This document shows, in pieces, positions 1 to 7,033 of a stretch of 15,924 nucleotides of DNA; position 1 is the first letter of the stretch; each line of letters begins with the position of its first letter. The notes under the pieces are model-generated. The model was not told where the DNA came from, did no database searches, and saw nothing but the letters and a program-made list of their open reading frames with translations. The DNA lies in NCBI GenBank assembly GCA_005800255.1, contig SYGW01000129.1, forward strand, positions 1-15,924. The letters are read 5' to 3'. The translations under genes were made by a program, and so were the position numbers. The stretch is from Nitrospiraceae bacterium. GTDB taxonomy: Bacteria > Nitrospirota > Nitrospiria > Nitrospirales > Nitrospiraceae.

Positions 1-1023
1 ATCGGCCAGCGCTATATCGCCGTGGATGCGCATATCCGCATGATGGCGGCGGCACAGCCCTTCATCAGCGGCGCGATCAGCAAAACGATCAACATGCCGG
101 CCGATGCGACGCTGGACGAGGTCAAGTCCTCCTACCTTCTTGCCTGGAAGAGCATGGTCAAGGCCGTGGCCCTCTATCGAGACGGCTCGAAGTTGAGCCA
201 GCCCCTATCGGCTTCCACGGACAGCGGCAAGACGATCGAAACCACATCGGAAGTGTTGACGATGGCGGAAAAAGTCACCGAGCGAGTGCTGGTGCGGTAC
301 CTGGCGAAACGCCGTCCACTCCCTGGCCGGCGCAATGGCTACACTCAAAAAGCCGTTGTCGGAGGGCACAAGCTCTATCTCCGCACGGGCGAATATGAAG
401 ATGGCACGTGCGGCGAAATCTTCCTCGACATGCATAAGGAAGGGGCCGCCTTCCGCAGCCTCATGAACTGCTTCGCCATCGCCATCTCGCTCGGGCTGCA
501 ACATGGCGTGCCGCTGGAGGAGGTCGTCGAAGCCTTCGTCTTCACCCGCTTCGAGCCGAACGGGCCGGTCAAGCTGAACGACCGGATCAAGATGTCCACG
601 TCGATCATCGATTACATCTTCCGCGAACTAGCTGTGACCTATCTCGATCGCTACGACCTGGCGCAGGTCAAGGAAGAGGATCTGCGAATGGATTCGGTCA
701 AGAAGGACGAGCAGGATCCTGAATGTGTCGATGAGGAAGCCACGCCTGAAACGCTCGCGGCGACGTCCATCAGCACCGACGTGTTTCCTGCGCGACGGGG
801 AGCGGCGCCTCGTCACAAGAGCAACGGCCATGGCAATGGCCATGCGAGCGTCACCCATACGGTCGAGCTGAAGCGTGAAACCGTGACGATGACCGCCATT
901 CAAATGGCGCGTCAGAAGGGCTACGAGGGAGATCCTTGTTCCCAGTGCAAGCAGTTCACCATGGTGCGGAACGGAACCTGTCTCAAGTGTGAGACCTGTG
1001 GCGAAACAAGCGGCTGTTCCTAA
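1..1023 (+). CDS. nrdJ: Vitamin B12-dependent (class II) ribonucleotide reductase, C-terminal part (5' truncated)
   Basis: The reading frame is already open at base 1 and ends with TAA, leaving the last 340 residues; the true start lies outside the window. Class II reductases convert ribonucleotides to deoxyribonucleotides using adenosylcobalamin to make the radical, so they need no oxygen. Near the start of the visible part is the conserved block [19 protein letters not shown], typical of the C-terminal end of the NrdJ/NrdZ barrel. The end is Cys-rich: C313-x2-C316, C327-x2-C330-x2-C333 and C339. This matches the zinc-binding and redox-active tail that re-reduces the active site in long NrdJ proteins. 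Between barrel and tail is an acidic, then His/Gly/Asn-rich linker (around residues 220-290). A small gene follows 13 bases downstream. The family call is firm; the symbol follows common usage for this class. Confidence 0.93.
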   Translation: MGQRYIAVDAHIRMMAAAQPFISGAISKTINMPADATLDEVKSSYLLAWKSMVKAVALYRDGSKLSQPLSASTDSGKTIETTSEVLTMAEKVTERVLVRYLAKRRPLPGRRNGYTQKAVVGGHKLYLRTGEYEDGTCGEIFLDMHKEGAAFRSLMNCFAIAISLGLQHGVPLEEVVEAFVFTRFEPNGPVKLNDRIKMSTSIIDYIFRELAVTYLDRYDLAQVKEEDLRMDSVKKDEQDPECVDEEATPETLAATSISTDVFPARRGAAPRHKSNGHGNGHASVTHTVELKRETVTMTAIQMARQKGYEGDPCSQCKQFTMVRNGTCLKCETCGETSGCS

Positions 1024-1036
1024 TTACGAGGGTTCC

Positions 1037-1444
1037 ATGGGGACGACGTTTGGGGAACAGGGCATCGAGACCGTTCATGATCAGGTGGTAAGTCTGGTCG
1101 CCCAACGGTGGGCGAAGGCCTTTCAATGCAAGGTCACGATCCTTACCGGTCTGGAGCAGAATCCCTGGGCTGACCCAGAGCAGCAGTGCGACATTGTCGG
1201 ATGGCAGGTGAGTCCATCTGGCAACAGGATGGAGTGGATGGCTGAGGTGGAAACTTCCGACTCGATCGGGGAATCTGAGACCCTCTCGAGGTGGAAGCAG
1301 GCGATGGTCCAGGGCCTTCCCTTCTATCTGCTCATGCCACGAGGCTGGAAAGAGTCGGCGCAGAAGCTGGCAGAAGATGCGTCTATTCAGTTCAGTTGCA
1401 TTTATGAATATCAGTTTGTGAACGATTTCTGTCAGGTGCGCTAA
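1037..1444 (+). CDS. Unrecognised 135-residue protein with a possible PD-(D/E)xK-like motif
   Basis: I do not recognise the family. The ATG at 1037 was chosen because GAGGG precedes it at a workable distance and it starts just after the nrdJ stop; an earlier in-frame ATG at 989 would overlap the nrdJ end. The protein is soluble, without signal peptide or membrane segment. It opens with a predicted helix (about residues 10-30), then a strand-like segment KVTIL and the blocks CDIVGW (D52) and WMAEVET (E70, E72), followed by a helix with SRWKQAM and a strand LPFYLLMP. D52 followed 18 residues later by E-x-E resembles the acidic core of restriction-endonuclease-like folds, although Thr replaces the usual Lys. 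This is a fold guess, not a function. The position between nrdJ and the ACT-domain gene suggests co-transcription. Confidence 0.8.
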   Translation: MGTTFGEQGIETVHDQVVSLVAQRWAKAFQCKVTILTGLEQNPWADPEQQCDIVGWQVSPSGNRMEWMAEVETSDSIGESETLSRWKQAMVQGLPFYLLMPRGWKESAQKLAEDASIQFSCIYEYQFVNDFCQVR

Positions 1445-1472
1445 ATCCTGAGCCGGTCATGGAGTAACGATT

Positions 1473-1883
1473 ATGCCTACCACGACACAATTGGTCATCA
1501 GCGGACTGAGCAAGCCTGGCGTCATGGCTCAAGTGGCCCAAGTTCTTGGCGAGGCGAAGGTCAACATCAAGGCCTTTTCCGCTCCGGAAGTGACAGGAAC
1601 GGGAAAACTAAGACTCTTGGTCGCGGACCTGGAGGGAGCCAGAGCCGCGCTGATGGCTGCGAAGATCAAGTTCACAGAGGAAACAGCCTTACTCTTAAGC
1701 CTGGAGAACAAGCCTGGCGCGTTGAAGGAAGTGGCGGATCTCTTGACCAAGGCCCGCATCAATATTAAATGCGGCTACTGTACCCCTTCCCGCGAAGGGA
1801 AACGGGCGATCGTGGTCCTCACGGTTTCGAATACGGCAAAAGCGCTCACCATCCTGCAGGATCAATCGCTCGACGAGTTCTAG
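1473..1883 (+). CDS. Tandem ACT-domain protein
   Basis: The 136 residues form two ACT domains and nothing else. Domain 1 (about residues 5-70) has the ligand-loop signature SKPGVMAQVAQVL followed by VNIKAF; domain 2 (about 73-136) repeats it as NKPGALKEVADLL followed by INIKCGY. ACT domains usually bind amino acids and regulate attached or partner enzymes. Stand-alone tandem ACT proteins of this size are known (COG4747-like), but their targets are mostly undefined. The start is well supported: GGAG lies 8 bases before the ATG. The stop is 2 bases before the rlpA-like ATG, indicating one mRNA and probably coupled translation. No catalytic domain is present, so a ligand-sensing role is inferred only. 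The amino acid bound cannot be told from sequence. Confidence 0.85.
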   Translation: MPTTTQLVISGLSKPGVMAQVAQVLGEAKVNIKAFSAPEVTGTGKLRLLVADLEGARAALMAAKIKFTEETALLLSLENKPGALKEVADLLTKARINIKCGYCTPSREGKRAIVVLTVSNTAKALTILQDQSLDEF

Positions 1884-1885
1884 CC

Positions 1886-2563
1886 ATGTCTTCTCGTGGG
1901 CTTCGCTCCTATCGGTTTTTCCGGTTGATTCTATTGCTCTCCTTCTTTGCTGCGACCCTGACTGCTTGCAGCGGCCCCTCCAGACTTACCCCTTCCTCCG
2001 GGTATCCTGTCGGCTTCGTCGAGCGGGGTGTCGCATCCTGGTACGGGCCAGGATTTCACGGGAATAAGACGGCCAACGGTGAACGGTACGACATGCATCA
2101 GTTGACCGCTGCCCACCGGACCCTGCCGCTTGGCTCCATCGCGATCGTCCGATCGATCAGCAGCGGACGGGAGGTGACGGTCCGCATTAACGATCGTGGC
2201 CCCTTCGCCAAAGGGAGGGTGCTGGACCTGTCACTTGCTGGGGCTCAGGCACTCGAGATGACCTGGCCAGGCACAGCCCAGATCGAGTTGCGGGTCGTGG
2301 ACTATCAAGGCAGGACTGCCGATACGGGGGTCTTATGCGTTCAGGTCGGGTCTTTTTCCGATCAGCAGAATGCTGTAAACCTGCTGGAACGGGCTAATCA
2401 TTTCTATTCGGGAGGCAGAGTCCAGACTATCGATCTGCCGGAAGGCAAGCGCTATCGGGTTCAGGTCGGTCAATTTGCAACAGAAGCGCAAGCTGAAGCA
2501 GCAGCGTCTCGTCTGGAATCAGCTCTTTCGCTCCACCCATTTGTCTTTCGAGACGATTCCTAG
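1886..2563 (+). CDS. rlpA: RlpA-family septal ring lytic transglycosylase, lipoprotein with SPOR domain
   Basis: The 225-residue protein starts with a basic, then hydrophobic signal peptide ending in the lipobox LTAC (C28); Ser follows the Cys, so by the E. coli rule it should go to the outer membrane. The double-psi beta-barrel domain (about 45-138) contains ASWYG, the KTANGERYD segment (E66), AHRTLPLG (H77) and INDRGPF (D103), matching the Glu, His and Asp linked to glycan cleavage in RlpA. RlpA cuts peptidoglycan strands lacking stem peptides and helps daughter-cell separation. The C-terminal part (about 149-222) is a SPOR domain, with CVQVGSF and YRVQVGQF repeats, which would target denuded septal glycan. 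The ATG at 1886 was chosen because the signal peptide begins there and it lies 2 bases after the previous stop; longer forms would bury the signal peptide. Confidence 0.9.
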   Translation: MSSRGLRSYRFFRLILLLSFFAATLTACSGPSRLTPSSGYPVGFVERGVASWYGPGFHGNKTANGERYDMHQLTAAHRTLPLGSIAIVRSISSGREVTVRINDRGPFAKGRVLDLSLAGAQALEMTWPGTAQIELRVVDYQGRTADTGVLCVQVGSFSDQQNAVNLLERANHFYSGGRVQTIDLPEGKRYRVQVGQFATEAQAEAAASRLESALSLHPFVFRDDS

Positions 2564-2616
2564 GGCTTCCTCGTTGAGTCATGCTCTCCCATCAATTCAG
2601 TCGTTACCCTAGGGCC

Positions 2617-2718
2617 ATGAAACGCAACCATATGATTTTGCGATTATTTTTCATCGCATGCTTGCTCGCCGGCTTCTCCTGTGATACATCTATTAGTCAA
2701 TGGATACAGGTCCTATAG
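2617..2718 (+). CDS. Doubtful 33-residue lipoprotein-like small ORF
   Basis: An ATG at 2617 opens a 33-codon frame beginning MKRNHMILRLFFIACLLAG and ending in TAG. The product has a basic start, a hydrophobic core and an FSC segment resembling a poor lipobox, followed by only 13 residues. AGGG is just 2 bases before the ATG, too close for a good ribosome site. It may be a decayed lipoprotein gene, a tiny secreted peptide or chance. It is listed because it is the only signal-peptide-like sequence in this 284-base gap; the rest of the gap shows a CCTATAGG palindrome and an imperfect inverted repeat (about 2761-2792) but no clear promoter or terminator. Confidence 0.2.
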   Translation: MKRNHMILRLFFIACLLAGFSCDTSISQWIQVL

Positions 2719-2847
2719 GTTCCTATCACGTCACGCTGTTCCGCCAAAGCTCTCATTGCCGGCCCAAGGCAATAGTGGATAGCCCCTTGGCCTGCGGCCA
2801 TTTTCATTTCACCGACCGAGTCGGTCCCCTCAAGTAAATTGCAATCT

Positions 2848-4128
2848 ATGGATGTGCTAATTCTCTTAGCCCTCATTGTTATTTCAGCCGTGATATCGAC
2901 GGCCGAGATTGGCTTCTTTGCGGTCAACGACACCAAGCTACGGGCGCTCGCCCAAACCGGCAGTGCCAGGGCGAAGTTGGCCCTCCATCTCCGCAGCGAT
3001 CCGCAAAAGCTCCTCTCGACTATTCTGGTCGGTGATCGCCTGGTCGGCGTGGCGACGCCGATGTATGCCACCTTTTTGACATTGAACATCTATGGGGGCC
3101 GCAATTTCTTCGACGAGGCGATGGCCGTGATGGTCGGTCTCTTAACCTTTGTCCTGCTGGTCGCCGTCGATGTGATCCCCAAAACGCTGGCCGCCAAGTT
3201 TGCGGTGCCGGTCACGCTGAACATGGCTTACCCGGTCTACGGGGTGCAGCTATTCCTCAAGCCCTTCTTGTTTGTGATCGTACCCTTGATCCACAAACTG
3301 ACAGGAGGCAAGGGTTTGACTCTGCCCCTCGTGACCGAGGAAGAGCTGAAGATCATGTTGGATGAGGGGGGGAAGACCGGGACGATCGAGGTTGAGAGGG
3401 TCAAAATGATCAAGAACGTCTTTCAGCTCAAAGACATTACAGCCGAAGATGCGATGACCCCCCGGCTCTATGTTTTTTCCTTGGACGGAAACATGCGGCT
3501 GAAAGAAGCTCAGGAGCTGCTCTATAACTCGAAATATTCACGAATCCCTCTCTATGACGGGACGCTCGATAACATCACGGGCATTCTCTACAAGACGAGG
3601 GCCTTGACCGAACTGGCCAAGGGGCAGAATGAGGCCAAACTCAAGGACATCGCTTATCCTCCGCTGTTCGTTCCCGCCGGCAAAACGGCGGACGACCTCA
3701 TGAAGCAGTTTCAGCAGGAGAAGCGGCATATGGCCGTTGTGGTCAATGAGTTCGGCGGCGTGATGGGGATCGTGACGTTGGAGGATCTGCTCGAAGAAGT
3801 GGTCGGGGAGATCATGGACGAAACCGACATCACGGAAGAACTCATCAAGCGGTTAGGGAAAAACCATATCCTGGTGCATGGCAGGACCGAAGTGCGCAAG
3901 ATCAACGATTTCTTGAAAGTCGATCTCGGCGACGAGGCTGTGACGATCGGCGGACTCATTCAGCAGGAAATCGGCCGGATCCCCAAGGTGGGAGAGGAAG
4001 TGCGGATTGCCAACTGCCGGCTTCTCATCCATGAAGCAGAGCCTCGATCCATCCGCAGCGTTCAAATCTATCGAGAAGAGAAATCGCCGGCTCACGTCGA
4101 ATCTCCGAACCTCGACCTCGTCAGCTAA
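2848..4128 (+). CDS. CNNM/CorC (HlyC/CorC) family membrane protein with DUF21, CBS pair and CorC_HlyC domains
   Basis: The 426-residue protein has the full family layout. Residues 1-150 hold a DUF21/CNNM membrane domain with about four hydrophobic segments (near 2-25, 55-80, 92-115, 125-150). Two CBS domains follow (about 200-260 and 268-325), with AMTPR and the second-CBS motif NEFGGVMGIVTLEDLLEEVVGE in two parts. The C-terminal CorC_HlyC domain (about 340-412) contains INDFLKVDLGDEAVTIGG and GRIPKVGE. Relatives export magnesium or other divalent ions, with CBS domains sensing nucleotide. S13, S17 and E20 of the first helix motif are kept, but the usual GNNLVN reads GDRLVG and the usual GEIxPK reads VDVIPK. 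No clear ribosome site precedes either the ATG at 2848 or the in-frame TTG at 2839; the ATG gives the usual family N-terminus. Older names call this family hemolysin-like. Confidence 0.88.
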   Translation: MDVLILLALIVISAVISTAEIGFFAVNDTKLRALAQTGSARAKLALHLRSDPQKLLSTILVGDRLVGVATPMYATFLTLNIYGGRNFFDEAMAVMVGLLTFVLLVAVDVIPKTLAAKFAVPVTLNMAYPVYGVQLFLKPFLFVIVPLIHKLTGGKGLTLPLVTEEELKIMLDEGGKTGTIEVERVKMIKNVFQLKDITAEDAMTPRLYVFSLDGNMRLKEAQELLYNSKYSRIPLYDGTLDNITGILYKTRALTELAKGQNEAKLKDIAYPPLFVPAGKTADDLMKQFQQEKRHMAVVVNEFGGVMGIVTLEDLLEEVVGEIMDETDITEELIKRLGKNHILVHGRTEVRKINDFLKVDLGDEAVTIGGLIQQEIGRIPKVGEEVRIANCRLLIHEAEPRSIRSVQIYREEKSPAHVESPNLDLVS

Positions 4129-6148
4129 GTTCTTTTCCCTCGTCCTCGATCAGGAATGCAAATCCCTGCTCCGTCAGAATCTCCACTCCAAGAGCCTTCG
4201 CCTGCTCCAGTTTTGATCCTGGGTCCCGTCCCGCCACTACATAGGATGTTTTCTTGCTCACGCTGGAGGAGACGCGGGCTCCCATTGCCTCGACCGCGCT
4301 CTGCGCCTGGTCTCGCGTGAAGCGGTCCAGCCCCCCGGTGAAGACGAAGGTCTTGCCTGCGAGGGCAGATGTCGCTCTATCTCCCATGGCCAGGCCAGCC
4401 GAGACTTGAACGCCTGATTTTTGAAGTTGTGCGGTGACCTCCCAGTTGCGCGGCTCCGAGCAATAAGCGACCAGGCTGTCTGAAATCTCAGGACCGATCT
4501 CCCTGATCTGCTGCAGCCGTTCACGGTCAGCCGTCATGATTTCATCGAGCGATCGGAATTCTCGCGCCAGGACCTTGGCGATATGTTGTCCGACTTGTCG
4601 GATGCCCAGCCCCATCAGAAACCGATCGAGGGCTACAGTTTTACTGCCTGCAATCGATTCCAGGAGGAGGGTGGCGGACCGGTCGGCAAATCCGTCGAGC
4701 GTGATGAGGTCGTCTTTGGTCAGGCGATAGAGATCGGCGAGCGATCGCACCAGCCCCTCGTCGACCAGCTGCGCCACAGTCTTCTTCCCCAAACCTTCGA
4801 TATTGAGGGCATGTTTTGACGCAAAATGTTCGATCGCCCCCTTCAATTGCGCGCCGCAGACCGACTGGCCCGTACAGTAGAAGTAGGCGCCCTCGCGAGC
4901 GACATTCGATCCGCAAACAGGGCAATGATCCGGCATGAGAAAGGGAAGCTGGCGCTGCTCACCGGGGATAGGGACCCGCTCGGCGATCGCGGGAATCACA
5001 TCGCCGGCCCGTTCCACCTTGACTGTGTCGCCGATTCGAATGTCTTTCCGCGCCACTTCATCGGCATTGTGCAGGGTGGTGCGGCTGATGGTGACACCAC
5101 CGACTTCCACCGGCTTCAAGAGTGCGACTGGCGTGAGTGTGCCGGTTCTCCCGACGGAGACGGCGATATCCTGCACGACGGTGATTTCCTTGCGCGGGGT
5201 AAATTTATAGGCGATGGCCCAGCGGGGACTGCGGGATTTCATGCCCAGGCGATCCTGCCAGTCCCGGCGATTGACCTTCACCACCACGCCATCGATCTCA
5301 TAGGGCAGCTGATCGCGGACCGATTCCGTTTCGCAGTGGAAGTCCATCACCTCATCGATTGAGGTGCAGAGCCGTCGATGCGTCGGGACCGGGAGGCCCC
5401 ATCGAGCCATGCGCTCTAGCTCCTCCCAATGAGTCGGAGGGAGCGGTGAGGATTGGGCCATAATTTCGTAGCAGGTCACAACCAGCGGACGGGTTGCCGT
5501 AATCGTGGAATCCAGTTGCCTGAGCGAACCGGAAGCGGCATTGCGAGGATTAGCAAAGGCGTCGTCGCCCCGTTCCGTGATCCGTCGATTCAAGGCTTGA
5601 AAATCATCGAGCGGCATATAGACTTCGCCCCGCACGACCAGATGATCGGGCAGGCCTGGCTGTGCATGCAACTGTAATGGCAGGGAGCGAATCGTGCGGA
5701 GGTTGACCGTGACATTTTCGCCGGTGGTTCCATCGCCTCTGGTCGCACCGCGGGTAAAAATCCCCTGGTCGTATACGAGCTCAACCGACAGGCCATCGAA
5801 CTTCGGTTCCGCACTGTACTCGATGGATTGGGTTTCCAGCTCACGTTTCATCCGCTGATCGAAGGCCTGCACCTCGTCCTGATCCACAATCGAGTCCAGG
5901 CTGAGCATCGGCTGTTCGTGGGAAACCTTGGTGAGTGATTCAAGTGGCGGCGCTCCGACCCGCTGAGTTGGAGAATCTGGCGTGACAAGTTCCGAGTACT
6001 GTCGCTCCAGATCGATCAGTTCGCGGAAGAGGCGATCGTACTTCGTATCTGAAATCTCCGGCCGGTCCTTGGCATAGTACAGATTGTCGTGGCGACGAAT
6101 TTCGTCCTTGAGAGCAGTCAGTTTGGCGAGGATCTCTGCGTGGGTCAT
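4121..6148 (-). CDS. ligA: NAD-dependent DNA ligase LigA
   Basis: This seals 3'-OH/5'-phosphate nicks during replication and repair using NAD. The 675 residues match the usual bacterial length, and the domains are in order: N-terminal NAD-binding Ia region (YYAKDRPEISDTKYD, 24-38), adenylation domain with the nucleotidyl-lysine motif KFDG (K116) and RNAASGSLRQLD, the YEIDGVVVKV motif (283-292), OB fold, a four-Cys zinc finger (C409, C412, C425, C431), helix-hairpin-helix repeats (about 450-570) and a C-terminal BRCT domain (about 595-669). The ATG at 6148 is preferred because the protein then begins just before the Ia helices, as in characterised ligases; an in-frame TTG at 6217 would add 23 unlikely residues. 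Its ribosome site is weak. The stop overlaps the stop of the convergent CNNM gene by 8 bases. Confidence 0.96.
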   Translation of the reverse strand: MTHAEILAKLTALKDEIRRHDNLYYAKDRPEISDTKYDRLFRELIDLERQYSELVTPDSPTQRVGAPPLESLTKVSHEQPMLSLDSIVDQDEVQAFDQRMKRELETQSIEYSAEPKFDGLSVELVYDQGIFTRGATRGDGTTGENVTVNLRTIRSLPLQLHAQPGLPDHLVVRGEVYMPLDDFQALNRRITERGDDAFANPRNAASGSLRQLDSTITATRPLVVTCYEIMAQSSPLPPTHWEELERMARWGLPVPTHRRLCTSIDEVMDFHCETESVRDQLPYEIDGVVVKVNRRDWQDRLGMKSRSPRWAIAYKFTPRKEITVVQDIAVSVGRTGTLTPVALLKPVEVGGVTISRTTLHNADEVARKDIRIGDTVKVERAGDVIPAIAERVPIPGEQRQLPFLMPDHCPVCGSNVAREGAYFYCTGQSVCGAQLKGAIEHFASKHALNIEGLGKKTVAQLVDEGLVRSLADLYRLTKDDLITLDGFADRSATLLLESIAGSKTVALDRFLMGLGIRQVGQHIAKVLAREFRSLDEIMTADRERLQQIREIGPEISDSLVAYCSEPRNWEVTAQLQKSGVQVSAGLAMGDRATSALAGKTFVFTGGLDRFTRDQAQSAVEAMGARVSSSVSKKTSYVVAGRDPGSKLEQAKALGVEILTEQGFAFLIEDEGKELS

Positions 6149-6240
6149 AGGGGCTGGATGGCGACGAACAGAAGATATGACAGCCCGACCGTACCATAGG
6201 GGCAGGGAGTGGGTCAAACGGCGTATGCTCCATATTCGCT

Positions 6241-6269
6241 TTGACTTTCGCCGCGTTAGACACTATTCT
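6241..6269 (+). promoter_or_regulatory. Predicted sigma70-type promoter for the LysM-trp transcription unit
   Basis: TTGACT (5 of 6 to the -35 consensus) is followed after exactly 17 bases by TATTCT (4 of 6 to the -10 consensus). Transcription would start near 6276, giving a leader of about 90-110 bases before the lipoprotein gene. It lies in the divergent gap after ligA and is the best promoter-like match I saw in that gap. No comparably good match was found on the opposite strand for ligA. Confidence 0.55.
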
Positions 6270-6325
6270 ACTTATTCTGTTTGGGTCGATTTCCCGTTGC
6301 TTGCAGCTGGTGTCCGCTCCTTACT

Positions 6326-6346
6326 GCGAGAGGGACCTTCCCTCGC
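6326..6346 (+). promoter_or_regulatory. Leader hairpin just upstream of the ribosome binding site
   Basis: GCGAG (6326-6330) pairs with CTCGC (6342-6346), and the stem extends by two further G-C pairs past a bulged A, giving about 7 pairs and a small loop. It ends 9 bases before the strong AGGAGG at 6356-6361. No U-run follows, so it is not a classical terminator. It could stabilise the mRNA or influence ribosome access; this is inference. Confidence 0.4.
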
Positions 6347-6384
6347 GACTGTCATAGGAGGTATCCATGGAAGAGGAGAATCGC

Positions 6385-7017
6385 ATGAACAAGTTGATGC
6401 CTAGATTCAGCTATCGAATCGTTCCCGTCATTTGCGTGGGACTGTTATTGAGCGGCTGTGTCATGGCGGAGAAGTACGAGGCGGAAAAAGCGCGCAGCCT
6501 GAATTTCCAGCGCCTCCTCGCTCAGGAAGAAAAGCGAACCAGCGAGCTGGATAATGAAGCCAGGCGGAGCAAGAGCGAACTGATGGAATTCGAGGCCAGG
6601 AACCGTGAGCTTACGGCGCAGATCCAGGCTGTGCGGGAGCAAGCGGCCCGTGCGCAGGAGGAAGCAGAGGCGATGAAGGAATCGGCGCTGCTGGAGCGTA
6701 AAGCCAAGGCCGATATGAAACGCCCGGTTGCGCCTGGACGTAAGGCGCGAGCGGTTGAGCCCCCTGTCGATATCATCGATACGGTGGATCTGAGTGCCTC
6801 GGATTTCTCGCTCGCTCACGAATCTTCTTCCTTGTCAGGCTTGGCTGAGTCATCGCAGGGGGGGCTGGGGGCTCCCACCATCCATGTCGTGAAGGCAGGC
6901 GAAACGCTCTATCGGATCAGCCGCCAGTATGGCGTGCCCGTCGACAAGGTCAAAAAGTGGAATAAGCTGCAGGACAATACTCTCGAGATCGGACAGAAAC
7001 TCATCGTCGGCCAATAA
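6385..7017 (+). CDS. Coiled-coil lipoprotein with C-terminal LysM domain
   Basis: From the ATG at 6385 the product has 210 residues: a basic N-terminus, hydrophobic core and lipobox LSGC (C25), then Val. Residues about 28-112 are highly charged, Glu/Lys/Arg/Ala-rich and heptad-like, predicting a long coiled coil. A low-complexity Pro/Ser/Gly linker (113-164) leads to one LysM domain (about 165-209) with VVKAGETLYRISRQYGV and a C-terminal IGQKLIVG. LysM binds N-acetylglucosamine-containing glycans such as peptidoglycan, so the protein probably tethers the outer membrane to the wall, in the manner of other coiled-coil envelope lipoproteins. An in-frame ATG at 6367 has an even better ribosome site (AGGAGG, 5 bases away) but would put MEEENR before the signal peptide; the inner start also has GAGGAG. 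The gene lies 16 bases before trpE, so co-transcription is likely. Partner and exact role are unknown. Confidence 0.85.
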   Translation: MNKLMPRFSYRIVPVICVGLLLSGCVMAEKYEAEKARSLNFQRLLAQEEKRTSELDNEARRSKSELMEFEARNRELTAQIQAVREQAARAQEEAEAMKESALLERKAKADMKRPVAPGRKARAVEPPVDIIDTVDLSASDFSLAHESSSLSGLAESSQGGLGAPTIHVVKAGETLYRISRQYGVPVDKVKKWNKLQDNTLEIGQKLIVGQ

Positions 7018-7033
7018 TAATAAGGACGTTACA

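Noticed and set aside
4826..5362. A 178-codon plus-strand frame inside ligA
   Set aside because: Antisense shadow of the ligase adenylation and OB region; no motif or start signal.
6149..6217. TTG start at 6217 giving a 698-residue LigA
   Set aside because: The extra 23 residues are absent from typical ligases and no convincing ribosome site supports the TTG; the ATG at 6148 gives the standard N-terminus.
6858..6864. G7 tract before the LysM domain as a phase-variation switch
   Set aside because: Similar G7 runs occur in the CNNM gene (3366-3372) and in trpB (12492-12498), where switching makes no sense, so it looks like background composition.
6270..7033. Trp attenuator, T-box or TRAP-type control ahead of trpE
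   Set aside because: No leader peptide with tandem Trp codons, no T-box sequence and no series of GAG/UAG repeats; the leader hairpin lacks a U-run.
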